Assembly: GCA_012959525.1 (NCBI GenBank)
Contig: DUDB01000079.1
Span: forward strand, 2,435 to 61,825
Origin: Planctomycetota bacterium
GTDB taxonomy: Bacteria > Planctomycetota > UBA1135 > GCA-002686595
Direction: 5' to 3'
Length of the DNA stretch: 59,391 nt
Within the stretch, counting starts at the first letter, position 1. Each line of letters starts with the position of its first letter. The notes under the pieces are model-generated. The model had not been told where the DNA came from. It saw only the letters and a program-made list of their open reading frames with translations, and ran no database searches. A program made the position numbers and the translations under genes. Below, piece by piece: positions 46,633 to 55,065 of the stretch.

Positions 46633-47507
46633 GCGAACACGACGACGAGTACGAAGAGGAGTACGAAGAGGAGTACGAAGAGGAGTACGAAGAGGAGTAC
46701 GAAGAGGACGATTCGGCGGAGGACCCCGCAGAGGGCGGATCGGAGTCAGTGCCCGGTGTCCAGCGCACCTTGGCCCTGGGCTATCTGGCCTGTGCTCCCC
46801 TGCTGGCAGCCTATGAATGGTCCCTGGCCACCTCCGCGGAGACCACACGCAGCACCGCCGAGATGTGCCTGTTCCGCTTCCTCCTGCCCCTGGGCGAAGA
46901 TGCTCATGTGGCGAGGCGTTGGATACTTGCAGGGCTTCTGCTCGTCTGCATCCAACAGGTGGCGGGTCACAGCCGGGGGCTGGGCATACGCCTCCTGAAG
47001 GTGGTGGGTGAGGGGGGTGTTTGGGCGCTCCTCCTGGCACCCACGCTGATCCTGTGCACACACCTCCTGGGTGGGCTGGCCCCCCCGGACGGTTTTAGTG
47101 TGGGGCCGGGCCAGGCTCCGGGCCTCCAGCGGGCGGCGTTCATCCTGGGCGCTGCGGCTCACGAGGAGCTCTTCTTCCGGGTCATCCTCTACAGCGGTCT
47201 CTATCTGATGGCACGTGTCCTCATGAGCTTCTTCGGTGCCGGGCTCACCAGCGCGCGTCTGGTGGGAGAGGCCGCAGGGCTCGTGGGCTCGGCGGCCATC
47301 TTCGCTGCGTTGCATCTGACGGTATTCACGACCTGGCTCGGGCGCGGGGGAGAGGCCTTCGAGCCCTTCGTGTTCTTGTGGCGGCTGCTGGCGGGCATGG
47401 CCCTGGCCGGACTCCTGCGCTGGCGTGGACCAGGGGTGGCCGCCTGGACCCACGCCCTGTTCAACCTGGGGCTGCTCCTGGGCGCGGGCCCGGAGAGGGT
47501 ATTCTGA
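46629..47507 (+). CDS. CPBP-family intramembrane protease with acidic repeat N-terminus
   Basis: A 292-residue membrane protein starting at a GTG overlapping the menG stop. Residues 7-28 are E-E-E-Y repeats, highly acidic and unusual for the family. The rest has about seven hydrophobic segments and the CPBP (Abi/Rce1-like) motifs: H-E-E-L-F-F-R with Glu179, Glu180 and Arg184, then F-A-A-L-H-L, and a final H-A-L-F-N. CPBP proteins are glutamate-dependent membrane proteases or scaffolds, often linked to prenylated substrates, bacteriocin immunity or quinone-related operons. Its place between methyltransferase and prenyltransferase genes is suggestive but does not give a substrate. Confidence 0.87.
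   Translation: MSEHDDEYEEEYEEEYEEEYEEEYEEDDSAEDPAEGGSESVPGVQRTLALGYLACAPLLAAYEWSLATSAETTRSTAEMCLFRFLLPLGEDAHVARRWILAGLLLVCIQQVAGHSRGLGIRLLKVVGEGGVWALLLAPTLILCTHLLGGLAPPDGFSVGPGQAPGLQRAAFILGAAAHEELFFRVILYSGLYLMARVLMSFFGAGLTSARLVGEAAGLVGSAAIFAALHLTVFTTWLGRGGEAFEPFVFLWRLLAGMALAGLLRWRGPGVAAWTHALFNLGLLLGAGPERVF
46647..46706 (+). repeat. 12-bp tandem repeat coding E-E-E-Y
   Basis: The unit GAGTACGAAGAG occurs five times in a row, each copy adding E-Y-E-E. Being a multiple of three, it can vary in copy number without breaking the frame, so strain-to-strain length variation is likely. Confidence 0.85.
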
Positions 47508-47559
47508 ACCGCGGTCGAGCCGGGCTTCATGGGATCTGCTAGTCTGCGTCCATCGGGTC

Positions 47560-48210
47560 ATGGGGCGCTTTTTTATTGGCATCACAGGGGCGAGCGGACA
47601 CGCCTACAGCACCGCACTCGTGCGTGAACTGGTGCGTGCGGGCCACGACGTGGACCTGTCCGTCACCGACGCGGGTGCCAAGGTCATGGCGCACGAGCTG
47701 GGCATCGATCCCGGACCCGGCGGACAGGGCCTGGCGGGTTGCCTGGGGGAATGGCTGGGGGCGGAGACCGCATCCTCCGTGCGCGCCTTCCCTTCGGCGG
47801 CCGTGGAGTCCCCCGCGGCTTCGGGAACCGCCCTGACCCAGGCCGTCATCCTCGCTCCCTGCTCCATGGGCACCCTCGCCCGTGTGACCCACGGCTTCTC
47901 ATCCAATCTGGTGGAGCGCGCCGCCGACGTGGCCCTGAAGGAGGGCCGTCCTCTTCTGGTCATGCCTCGAGAAACCCCGCTCTCTGAGGTACACCTGGCC
48001 AACATGCTTCAGCTGGCTCGCATGGGCGCTTCAATCCTTCCCTGCATGCCGGGCTTCTACCAGCACCCCAAGACCCTGGAGGATCTGGTGCAGTTCGTGG
48101 TGGCCAAGGCGCTCGATCGTCTTGGGGTTGAGCACGGGCTCGGCGCTCGATGGGGAGAGAGCGAACCCCATGAGGAGATGGGTACCGAACCTCCGGGAGG
48201 TCCGTGCTGA
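47560..48210 (+). CDS. ubiX: Flavin prenyltransferase UbiX/Pad1-like
   Basis: The ATG at 47560 (M-G-R-F-F-I-G-I-T-G-A-S-G) starts a 216-residue protein; the open frame extends upstream but without conservation. UbiX attaches a dimethylallyl group to FMN, making prenyl-FMN for UbiD-type decarboxylases. The FMN-binding G-I-T-G-A-S-G, A-P-C-S-M-G-T-L-A and M-P-R-E-T-P-L motifs are intact. A long insertion at about residues 50-75 (E-W-L-G-A-E) is common in the family. In futalosine-pathway bacteria the equivalent protein is MqnM, which serves the MqnL decarboxylase. The next gene starts within its stop. Confidence 0.93.
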   Translation: MGRFFIGITGASGHAYSTALVRELVRAGHDVDLSVTDAGAKVMAHELGIDPGPGGQGLAGCLGEWLGAETASSVRAFPSAAVESPAASGTALTQAVILAPCSMGTLARVTHGFSSNLVERAADVALKEGRPLLVMPRETPLSEVHLANMLQLARMGASILPCMPGFYQHPKTLEDLVQFVVAKALDRLGVEHGLGARWGESEPHEEMGTEPPGGPC

Positions 48211-49088
48211 AACCCGTGGCCCAGTACCTGTCCCTGGTGGCGTTCTCCCACTCGATCTTCGCTCTGCCGTTCGCGCTTCAAGGCGCCTGGTTGGCCGCAG
48301 ACGGAATGCCCGAGTGGGTTGATCTGTGCTGGATCGTCCTGGCCGCGGTGAGCGCGCGGACGGCTGCCATGGCCTTCAACCGGCTCGTGGACCGGCATTT
48401 GGATGCTCGCAATCCTCGCACCCAGGAGCGCGAGCTGCCGGCCGGGCGCCTGAGTGTGGGGTCCGTGCGCGCACTCGTGGTCGCGGCTTCAGCCCTGTTC
48501 ATGGCTGCGGCCTGGGCGCTCAATCCCCTGGCTGGCAAGTTGTCTCCTGCGGTGCTCGCGGTCCTCCTGGGCTACAGCTACTTCAAGCGGTTTAGTGCGT
48601 TGGCGCATCTTGTGCTGGGTCTGGCCCTGGCGTTGGCCCCACTAGGGGCCTGGATCGCTGTTCGGGGCACTCTGGAAGGCGACCTCGCTCCCATCCTGTG
48701 GCTGGCGGCTGCCGTTTGGACCTGGGTGGCCGGGTTTGACGTGATCTACTCCTGTCAGGACGTGACCTTTGACAAGGATCACGGTCTGCACTCCATACCG
48801 GCGCGCTGGGGTGTGGCTCGTGCACTGTGGATCTCCCGTGTCCTGCACGGGATCACCGTGGTTTGCCTGATGCGCTTTTGCATCAGCGCGGAACTGGGCC
48901 CCATCTACTGGGCCTTCGTCGCCCTGGCCGCTGGGCTCCTCGCCTACGAGCAGTGGATCGTTCGCGCCGACGACCTGTCCCGGGTCGACCGTGCATTCTT
49001 CACTCTCAACGGTTGGGTGGGGGTGGCGCTGTTCATCGGACTCGTGCTCGACATGGGCTTGGACTGGGGCATGGGGGAGTCGGCCTGA
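48204..49088 (+). CDS. UbiA-family prenyltransferase (MqnP-like)
   Basis: A 294-residue membrane protein starting at a GTG overlapping the ubiX stop, with about eight hydrophobic segments. The first Asp-rich motif is N-R-L-V-D-R-H-L-D-A-R-N-P-R-T (about 59-73) and the second is D-V-T-F-D-K-D-H (about 186-193); both are needed for Mg-prenyl diphosphate binding. It joins an aromatic acid to a polyprenyl chain. With UbiX and MenG homologues beside it, the futalosine pathway for menaquinone (MqnP) fits best; a 4-hydroxybenzoate substrate cannot be excluded. It ends in TGATG with the start of holA. Confidence 0.92.
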   Translation: MLKPVAQYLSLVAFSHSIFALPFALQGAWLAADGMPEWVDLCWIVLAAVSARTAAMAFNRLVDRHLDARNPRTQERELPAGRLSVGSVRALVVAASALFMAAAWALNPLAGKLSPAVLAVLLGYSYFKRFSALAHLVLGLALALAPLGAWIAVRGTLEGDLAPILWLAAAVWTWVAGFDVIYSCQDVTFDKDHGLHSIPARWGVARALWISRVLHGITVVCLMRFCISAELGPIYWAFVALAAGLLAYEQWIVRADDLSRVDRAFFTLNGWVGVALFIGLVLDMGLDWGMGESA

Positions 49089-50224
49089 TGGCGAAGGCAC
49101 GCAAGAGCGCGGGTTCGAAGGCCAAGGACCCCCATCCCGAACAGGCCCTTGCGGAGCTCGGACGGCGGCTCGCGGACCCGCTGTTCGCCGTGTGCCTGAA
49201 GGGTGAGGAGCGCTACTTCCGGGATCAGGGTATCCGCCTCGTCCTGGAGAAGGCCAAGGCGCGCGGGGACGAGATCTGCCGCCACGACGGGTCCGATCCC
49301 GAATACTCCCAGGCCACTCTGCTAGACGATCTGACTTCGGGTGCGCTCTTCGCCGGAGCCCGCACGGTGCTGGTGGAAAATGCCGACAAGCTCATCAAGA
49401 AGGGCGCGCGGTCCTTCTCCCAGGGACTCGTGGACGCCCTCAAGGCTCGCATCGCGGCGCTGACTTCCGGGCAGGTCGAGGGCTGCCTGATCCTGAGTGC
49501 GAGCAACCTGCGCGCGGACCACTTGCTGGTTAAGGCCATCCAAGCTTCGGATGGGGCCGTTGTCGGTTGCCGCAGGCTCTATGACTCGCCGCCGCCCTGG
49601 GACCCCGATCCGCGCAAGGCTGAGCTTGTGCAGTGGACGGCAGACCGGGCGCGCCGGGCCAGTATCCCCCTAGGCGTGGAGGAGGCCGTCTACCTGGCCG
49701 CTGCCCTGGGCAACGACCTGGCGGGAATCGCTGGCAAGCTGGAACAGCTGCGGGAGCGGGGGAGCGAGGGCATCGTCGAGCTGGTGAGCTGGGAGTCGGG
49801 GGGCTCCCCCTGGGACCTGGCGGACAGACTGATGGACGGGGACGGGGCGCGGGCCAGTGTGGGGGTAGAGGCCCTCTTTGCGGGGGGATTCCAGGGCAAG
49901 GACGGCAAGCGCACCGTGGACCGTTCTGCTCTCGTCGCCCTGATGACCGGCACGCTCACGAAGGGCTTGATGGAGTTGACCCGCGCCGGACGCTTCGTCG
50001 CCCAGGGACAGTCGCCCCAGGCGGCCCTGGCTGCTGCGGGGGTGCGTGGGGCTCCTGCGACCGTGAAACGCAAGGCCGAGCGATTGGCTTCTCGCAGCCC
50101 GGACCAGTGGCAGGGAATGCTGGAGGATGCCGAGGAGTTGGAGCGCCGCTCGCGCAGCGGGGCGCGGGTGGATGTCAATGATTTTGCTCTGGTCGGACTG
50201 CGCTGGGCGCGACGCAGGTCCTGA
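49088..50224 (+). CDS. holA: DNA polymerase III delta subunit
   Basis: The ATG at 49088 overlaps the previous stop, giving 378 residues. HolA loads the beta clamp as part of the clamp loader. The N-terminal K-G-E-E-R-Y-F is typical of HolA in the place of the P-loop. V-L-V-E-N-A-D-K and the C-terminal domain with L-I-K-A-like helices (L-V-A-L-M-T-G-T-L) also fit. Divergence in the family is high and no single motif decides it. Its basic N-terminal tail (K-A-R-K-S-A-G-S-K-A-K) is unusual. It is the last gene of the quinone run, with 21 bp before mutL. Confidence 0.82.
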   Translation: MAKARKSAGSKAKDPHPEQALAELGRRLADPLFAVCLKGEERYFRDQGIRLVLEKAKARGDEICRHDGSDPEYSQATLLDDLTSGALFAGARTVLVENADKLIKKGARSFSQGLVDALKARIAALTSGQVEGCLILSASNLRADHLLVKAIQASDGAVVGCRRLYDSPPPWDPDPRKAELVQWTADRARRASIPLGVEEAVYLAAALGNDLAGIAGKLEQLRERGSEGIVELVSWESGGSPWDLADRLMDGDGARASVGVEALFAGGFQGKDGKRTVDRSALVALMTGTLTKGLMELTRAGRFVAQGQSPQAALAAAGVRGAPATVKRKAERLASRSPDQWQGMLEDAEELERRSRSGARVDVNDFALVGLRWARRRS

Positions 50225-50245
50225 GCAGTTCGCTACACTGGCTTC

Positions 50246-52069
50246 ATGCCGCAGCAGACTCCTCCCGCCCGGATCGCGCTTCTCCCGGAGGTTGTCCGCA
50301 ACCAGATAGCCGCGGGCGAGGTGATTGAACGCCCGGCCTCGGTGGTCAAGGAGTTGGTCGAGAATGCCCTGGATGCGGGAGCCAGCGAAGTGCGTGTGGA
50401 TCTGGAGGAGGGTGGCGTCAAGCTCGTGCGGGTCATTGACAACGGCTGCGGCATGGGAGCCGAAGATCTGGCCATGGCCTTCCACGCCCACGCGACGAGC
50501 AAGCTACAGACGCCCGAGGACCTGGATCACATCGCCAGCCTGGGGTTCCGCGGTGAGGCCCTGGCTTCCATGGGGTCGGTTGCCCGCTGCACGATCCTCT
50601 CCCGCCCTCAAGAACAATCCACGGGCGCCACGGTTCAAAACGTGGGGGGCAAGCTGTCTGAGGTGCGCGAGGCGGGCGGGGCCGTGGGCACCAGCACGGA
50701 GGTGCGTGACCTGTTCTTCAACACTCCCGCCCGGCGTCGTTTTCTCAAGCGAACTTCAACCGAACTCTCACGCTGCCTGGATGTCATCCAGCGCGCCGCC
50801 CTGGCTCACGTGGGCGTGGGCTTCGTGGTGACCCACGGCGGCAAGCGCGTCTTCGATGTAGAGGCGGACATGGATCTGCTGGCCCGTATTCGGCGGACCT
50901 TCGGGGCAGAGTTGGCGGAGAGTCTGGTGCCCGTGGAAGCTGCCGACGGCATGACGCATCTTCTGGGGTACGTCGCGCCCCCGCGCTTCAGCCGCCGGGA
51001 TACGGCGCGCCAGATGTGGTTCCTCAACGGCCGGGCCATGCGTGACAAGGTGTTGACGCGTGTCCTGCGTGACTCCTACCGCGGCTTCTTAGAGGAGGGG
51101 CGTCAACCCGTCGCCTTCCTGCAGCTCTCGATCGAGCCTGCCCAGGTCGACGTCAACGTACACCCCGCCAAGACGGAAGTGCGCCTGCGTGATTCGCGTC
51201 GGCTGTTTGGGTTCCTGGTACACCATCTGCGGGAGGCGGTGCGCCAGACCGACATGTCCACCCCCGGCGAGTCCATGCTGCTGAGCATGCAGCGTCGCGA
51301 GAACCGTGAAGACCCTGCCCAGGCGGCCCTGCCCAACCCCGGCCCCTTGGCCGCGGGATTGCAGGCCGCACCCCAGCCCGGCTTCGAGGTGCATGAAGTG
51401 GCCGGGCGGACCCTCTCCGACGTGATTCCCTCCCAAGCGCCTGCCACCCCTTTGGACCTGGAAGAAGGCCGCAAGCAGTGGACGGAAGGGGATGACCTGC
51501 GGGGGCCATTCCTGCAGATCGCGCGTACTTATCTCGTGCGCGCCCTGCCCGATGGTTTCGAGATCATTGACCAGCACGCGTTGCACGAGCGGACGACCTT
51601 CGAGGAGTTGCGCCAAGACGTGCGCGAGAACAAGGTGGAGGTGCAGAAGTACTTGGTGCCGGAGCTTGTGGAGCTGTCCCGCGCGGACGTGGAACTGCTC
51701 TCGGGTCACATGGAGTCCCTGACGCCTGTAGGGCTCGAACTGGCGGTCTTCGGACCCAGTACTGTCGCCGTTCACGGTCTACCGGCGCGCCTGCGCAATC
51801 CGGACGTTGAGGGTGTGGTTCGCGACCTCGTGGACGTTCTCGGTCGCACCGGCAAGGCTCCCGGAGCGGAGGACGTGATCGAAGAGGTCCTGCACAGCAG
51901 CGCCTGCCGCTCGTCCGTCATGGCCGGAGACTCCCTGACCGAGGACGAAATTCGCAGCTTGTTGCTGCGCGCCAGCGCGTTGGAGACGGATCAGACCTGT
52001 CCCCACTCGCGGCCCACCAAGGTACGCTTCAAGCTGCCCGACTTGGAACGCGCCTTCCACCGGCGCTAG
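50246..52069 (+). CDS. mutL: DNA mismatch repair protein MutL (endonuclease type)
   Basis: A 607-residue protein with the GHKL ATPase (E-N-A-L-D-A-G-A, D-N-G-C-G-M, G-F-R-G-E-A-L) in the first 300 residues and a C-terminal dimerisation domain. It also carries the endonuclease motif D-Q-H-A-L-H-E-x4-E at 442-453, together with A-C-R-S-S-V and C-P-H-S-R-P. It should therefore nick DNA itself, unlike the Escherichia coli protein, which relies on MutH. The linker (about 345-425) is short. Upstream holA is 21 bp away and may be co-transcribed. Confidence 0.96.
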   Translation: MPQQTPPARIALLPEVVRNQIAAGEVIERPASVVKELVENALDAGASEVRVDLEEGGVKLVRVIDNGCGMGAEDLAMAFHAHATSKLQTPEDLDHIASLGFRGEALASMGSVARCTILSRPQEQSTGATVQNVGGKLSEVREAGGAVGTSTEVRDLFFNTPARRRFLKRTSTELSRCLDVIQRAALAHVGVGFVVTHGGKRVFDVEADMDLLARIRRTFGAELAESLVPVEAADGMTHLLGYVAPPRFSRRDTARQMWFLNGRAMRDKVLTRVLRDSYRGFLEEGRQPVAFLQLSIEPAQVDVNVHPAKTEVRLRDSRRLFGFLVHHLREAVRQTDMSTPGESMLLSMQRRENREDPAQAALPNPGPLAAGLQAAPQPGFEVHEVAGRTLSDVIPSQAPATPLDLEEGRKQWTEGDDLRGPFLQIARTYLVRALPDGFEIIDQHALHERTTFEELRQDVRENKVEVQKYLVPELVELSRADVELLSGHMESLTPVGLELAVFGPSTVAVHGLPARLRNPDVEGVVRDLVDVLGRTGKAPGAEDVIEEVLHSSACRSSVMAGDSLTEDEIRSLLLRASALETDQTCPHSRPTKVRFKLPDLERAFHRR

Positions 52070-52082
52070 GTCGCGAGCGGGC

Positions 52083-53093
52083 TCAGCGTTTGGAGCTGCC
52101 CGGAATGAATGTGGCCGGCGAGACATCGGGCGGGTTCAATCGGCCGTCGCGCTTGAGGTAGATTGTCGTGCCTGAACGAGTTTGGAAGGTCCAGGGCGAG
52201 GTCCTCGGGTCGACCTCGCGTACCTCCAATTGGGCTGGAACACGGGCCGTGTCGCCGAGATCCTGGTAGCGTGGAACCAGAATCAGGAGTGCGCTCTCCA
52301 GCACGATTGCTCCGCTCACGGCCTCGCTTAGCATGGCCATGCGGACCTCGCTCGTTGCCGGGTCGAGGCCTAGCAAGGCCCGCTGCACGTTGCCCTTCGC
52401 CCGTGCGAGGCGCGTCTCGTAGAGGCGGAAGTCGGGACTCTGGATGTCGAGCCACTTGAGCCCGCGGGCCTGCTGGGCCAGCTGCGCTGAAGGCAGGACG
52501 AGAGGATCGGTCCCCTCGAAACGGACCTCGTGCTGGTTGGCGGACAGCGGCTCGGGTTGCTCGGCGTGGAGGTCTCGTTGCTCTAGGCTGATCAGGCGGA
52601 TGCGCTCGGGCTGGCTGAGCGTGATGAAGTGGCTGGACAGCGCGCACCAGCGGTCGAGGGAGCGCCGATCCTCTTCGAAATCCAGGCCCACCATGGGCTG
52701 TGCATCTCCTTCTTCCACCAGGAAGTCCCCGCGCGGGCCACGCACCGAGCGGCGGTCCTCTCGCGCGAAGCTGGCGTCGAGGAATGGACCACGGGGATGC
52801 TGGAGGAAGCGGATCGTGGCTTGGATCTCGTTGAACTTGCCCGGCTGTCGGATCTGGGCCTCGAAGGACAGGTCGAAGGACTTGATGGCGGGCTTGCGAT
52901 CGCCGCTGGTGAACTTATGCCAGAGGGCCTGGGCTTCCGGTCGGGTTCCGTCCGGGATACGGCCCGGTGCGATGGGCTTGCCATCGACAGCAACCAGGGC
53001 CGGCGGGTCCTGGCTCTCCTCATCCTGGGCCTGTCCCCGAGCCGCGAAGAGTGCCAGGAGCAACAGGGTGCTGTGAGCGTAGGCTGGATTCAT
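52083..53093 (-). CDS. Secreted protein of unknown function
   Basis: I choose the ATG at 53093 (M-N-P-A-Y-A-H-S), which opens a clean signal peptide ending A-R-G-Q-A-Q; this gives 336 residues. An upstream ATG at 53141 has no such signal. The mature protein shows alternating strands in the first half (S-F-D-L-S-F-E-A-Q-I, I-Q-A-T-I-R-F-L), reminiscent of lipoprotein-carrier (LolA/LppX) folds, and a Q-E/D-rich second half. The fold assignment is tentative. It is convergent with mutL, with 13 bp between the stops. Confidence 0.65.
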   Translation of the reverse strand: MNPAYAHSTLLLLALFAARGQAQDEESQDPPALVAVDGKPIAPGRIPDGTRPEAQALWHKFTSGDRKPAIKSFDLSFEAQIRQPGKFNEIQATIRFLQHPRGPFLDASFAREDRRSVRGPRGDFLVEEGDAQPMVGLDFEEDRRSLDRWCALSSHFITLSQPERIRLISLEQRDLHAEQPEPLSANQHEVRFEGTDPLVLPSAQLAQQARGLKWLDIQSPDFRLYETRLARAKGNVQRALLGLDPATSEVRMAMLSEAVSGAIVLESALLILVPRYQDLGDTARVPAQLEVREVDPRTSPWTFQTRSGTTIYLKRDGRLNPPDVSPATFIPGSSKR

Positions 53094-53174
53094 GTGAGGA
53101 TAGGGTTTGCGGTCGTGTGGGGAATCGAGCGTCATCCTCATCCTAGTCCATGGTTCGCGCCCTAGAATGCCCCC

Positions 53175-54110
53175 GTGTCCGAAACCGATCCCCTAGACCG
53201 ACAGCCCCTCTGGTGCCTGGTGGGCCCCACGGCCAGTGGCAAGACCGCCCTGGCCCTGGACCTGTGTGAGGAGCTTGGGGCGGAGGTGCTCTCCCTGGAT
53301 TCCATGCTCGTCTACCGCGGACTCGACGTTGGGACGGCCAAACCCTCGAAGGCGGAGCAGGCCCGGGTGCCGCACCACCTGATGGACCTGGTCTGTCCCA
53401 GCGAGCCCTACGACGTGCAGCGCTACCTGGGCGCGGCCCGGGAGGTCTTATCTGACATCCAGGGCCGCGGAGCCCGTGGACTGTTCGTGGGCGGTACCGG
53501 GTTCTACCTGGCCGCTCTGCTGCGTGGCCTCTTCGAGGGCCCACCGGCGGATCATGACCTGCGTCTCAAGCTTGAGGGGGAGAGGGACGCCGTGGGTGCT
53601 GAGGCGTTCCACCAGCGCTTGGCCCATGTGGATCCCGAAGCCGCACATCGCCTTCACCCCAACGACATGCGCCGGGTGGTTCGCGCCATGGAAGTCCTGG
53701 AGCAGACGGGTCGCACCCTCACCAGTTGGCAGGACGATTGGAATGCCGAACCGGGCCTGCGTCAGAAGCAGGCACGGCTCGTGGGCCTGTCCGTGGAGCG
53801 CGACGTCTTGGAGGAGCGCATCCGGGCGCGGGCGGCGATCATGCTCGATCAGGGCTGGCGCGAGGAGGCTGTCGCTGTGCGAGACGGACCGGGTTTCGGC
53901 TCCAGCGCCGGGGCGGCCCTGGGCTACGAGGAGGTGCTCGCCTGGGATGCGGGAGAGCTCACACGGCAGGAGGCTCTGGAGAGAATCGCCGTGCGTACCC
54001 GTCAGTTCGCCCGGCGGCAGCGCACCTGGTACCAGAAGTTTGACATCACCTGGATCCCAGCTGACGCACCCGACTTGCTAGACCAGACGCGGATGGTCAT
54101 CGGGCGCTGA
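53175..54110 (+). CDS. miaA: tRNA dimethylallyltransferase MiaA
   Basis: A 311-residue enzyme starting at a GTG. Walker A is G-P-T-A-S-G-K-T-A (17-25); then come L-D-S-M-L-V-Y-R-G, the family's substrate-binding stretch H-H-L-M-D, G-G-T-G-F-Y-L and R-R-V-V-R-A-M-E-V. MiaA adds a dimethylallyl group to N6 of A37 in tRNAs that read UNN codons. The zinc-finger-like tail found in eukaryotes is absent, as expected. It is divergent from the secreted protein gene, 81 bp away. Confidence 0.97.
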   Translation: MSETDPLDRQPLWCLVGPTASGKTALALDLCEELGAEVLSLDSMLVYRGLDVGTAKPSKAEQARVPHHLMDLVCPSEPYDVQRYLGAAREVLSDIQGRGARGLFVGGTGFYLAALLRGLFEGPPADHDLRLKLEGERDAVGAEAFHQRLAHVDPEAAHRLHPNDMRRVVRAMEVLEQTGRTLTSWQDDWNAEPGLRQKQARLVGLSVERDVLEERIRARAAIMLDQGWREEAVAVRDGPGFGSSAGAALGYEEVLAWDAGELTRQEALERIAVRTRQFARRQRTWYQKFDITWIPADAPDLLDQTRMVIGR

Positions 54111-54128
54111 CACCGGACACCTCGCAAG

Positions 54129-54180
54129 CCCAATCAGTTCGGCCCAATCAGTTCGGCCCAATCAGTTCGGCCCAATCAGT
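54129..54180. repeat. 14-bp tandem repeat between convergent genes
   Basis: CCAATCAGTTCGGC occurs three times in full and a fourth time as a partial copy. The last copy contains the stop codon of the minus-strand lipoprotein gene, so expansion could reach the coding end. The array begins 18 bp after the miaA stop. Confidence 0.88.
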
Positions 54181-54817
54181 TTCCGGCGTAACCGAGGCCC
54201 GCCATGGCGTCATCCTCTGGGCAGTCGAAGGAGGCGAGGCGGCTGGCGCGGACGAGGATCCCTTCCAAGGGGGGCGAGAGCCAGTTCTGCACGAAGCTGC
54301 CGCTGATGACGCCGACCGTGTTACCGAACGTTTGCTCGACCCCACTCATGAACTCGTCGAGGCCGTCTTCTCCTCCCTCAGTTCCATCGTCGAAAATGCC
54401 CACGATGGAGTCCACCGGGAGGGGGAAGTAGACCGCGCCGGCGGCCAAGGGAATCAGGCCAAGAACCAAGCCTTCCACGTGGATGAAGTTGACCGGGTTG
54501 GGCAACAGGCTGTTGAGCGGGCGCTCGTCATAGGTGCCCGTCGCCTCGGCGTGGTTGGGGTTCCCCGGGTTGTGGTTGAACAGGTGGCGCCGCAGGGTCA
54601 GGTTGATCGAGGCCTTGCGTTCCCATGCGAAATCCCGGTAGCTGCCATCACGGCTCGAGTCATAGCCCAGGAAGGCGCGCGTGATGCGCGGCACGGTGGA
54701 GCTGGCGTTCCAGTGGTCGTTGATGTCCGGGGAGGACTGGCAGCCGACGCTCAGGCAGAGAGCCAGACACAGGCCGGAGATCTTGGAAGACGCTTTTAGG
54801 GACTCGTTCATGCTCAC
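54176..54817 (-). CDS. Lipoprotein, function unknown
   Basis: A 213-residue lipoprotein with lipobox L-C-L-S-V-G-C (Cys26); the second Met, two codons in, is an equally good start. The mature part contains an aromatic-rich segment (Y-D-S-S-R-D-G-S-Y-R-D-F-A-W) and a hydrophobic stretch near 115-135 (V-L-G-L-I-P-L-A-A-G-A-V-Y). The latter could form a membrane-embedded hairpin. I do not recognise a family. Its stop lies in the tandem repeat shared with the miaA gap. Confidence 0.7.
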   Translation of the reverse strand: MSMNESLKASSKISGLCLALCLSVGCQSSPDINDHWNASSTVPRITRAFLGYDSSRDGSYRDFAWERKASINLTLRRHLFNHNPGNPNHAEATGTYDERPLNSLLPNPVNFIHVEGLVLGLIPLAAGAVYFPLPVDSIVGIFDDGTEGGEDGLDEFMSGVEQTFGNTVGVISGSFVQNWLSPPLEGILVRASRLASFDCPEDDAMAGLGYAGN

Positions 54818-54919
54818 AGTTTCCGCTCTCCGTGGATTTGGTGCTCGGGCCGCCGTATCCGGGCAGAGGGTGCTTGGAGGGTGCTAGGGGGGATAGGGGA
54901 GGGGGTGGGTCAGAACCGG

Positions 54920-54965
54920 GGTCCGGACCGACGACGATTATGGGTCCAGGATGGACGCGCGTCCA
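54920..54965. promoter_or_regulatory. Two palindromes in the divergent lipoprotein-nadD gap
   Basis: GGTCCGGACC (54920-54929) and TGGACGCGCGTCCA (54952-54965) are perfect palindromes centred 34 bp apart, with CCAG and CTGG extending the second. They sit about 100-145 bp from either start, a plausible operator position for both genes. No known site is recognised. Confidence 0.4.
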
Positions 54966-55065
54966 GTACTGGCCCAGAATTGACGCCCCTGGGCGCGGTC
55001 CGTGGCTGGCCTACCCTCACCTCGAGGCGGGGTAACCAGCCCCCTGGTGCCTCGCCCTCATTCCC

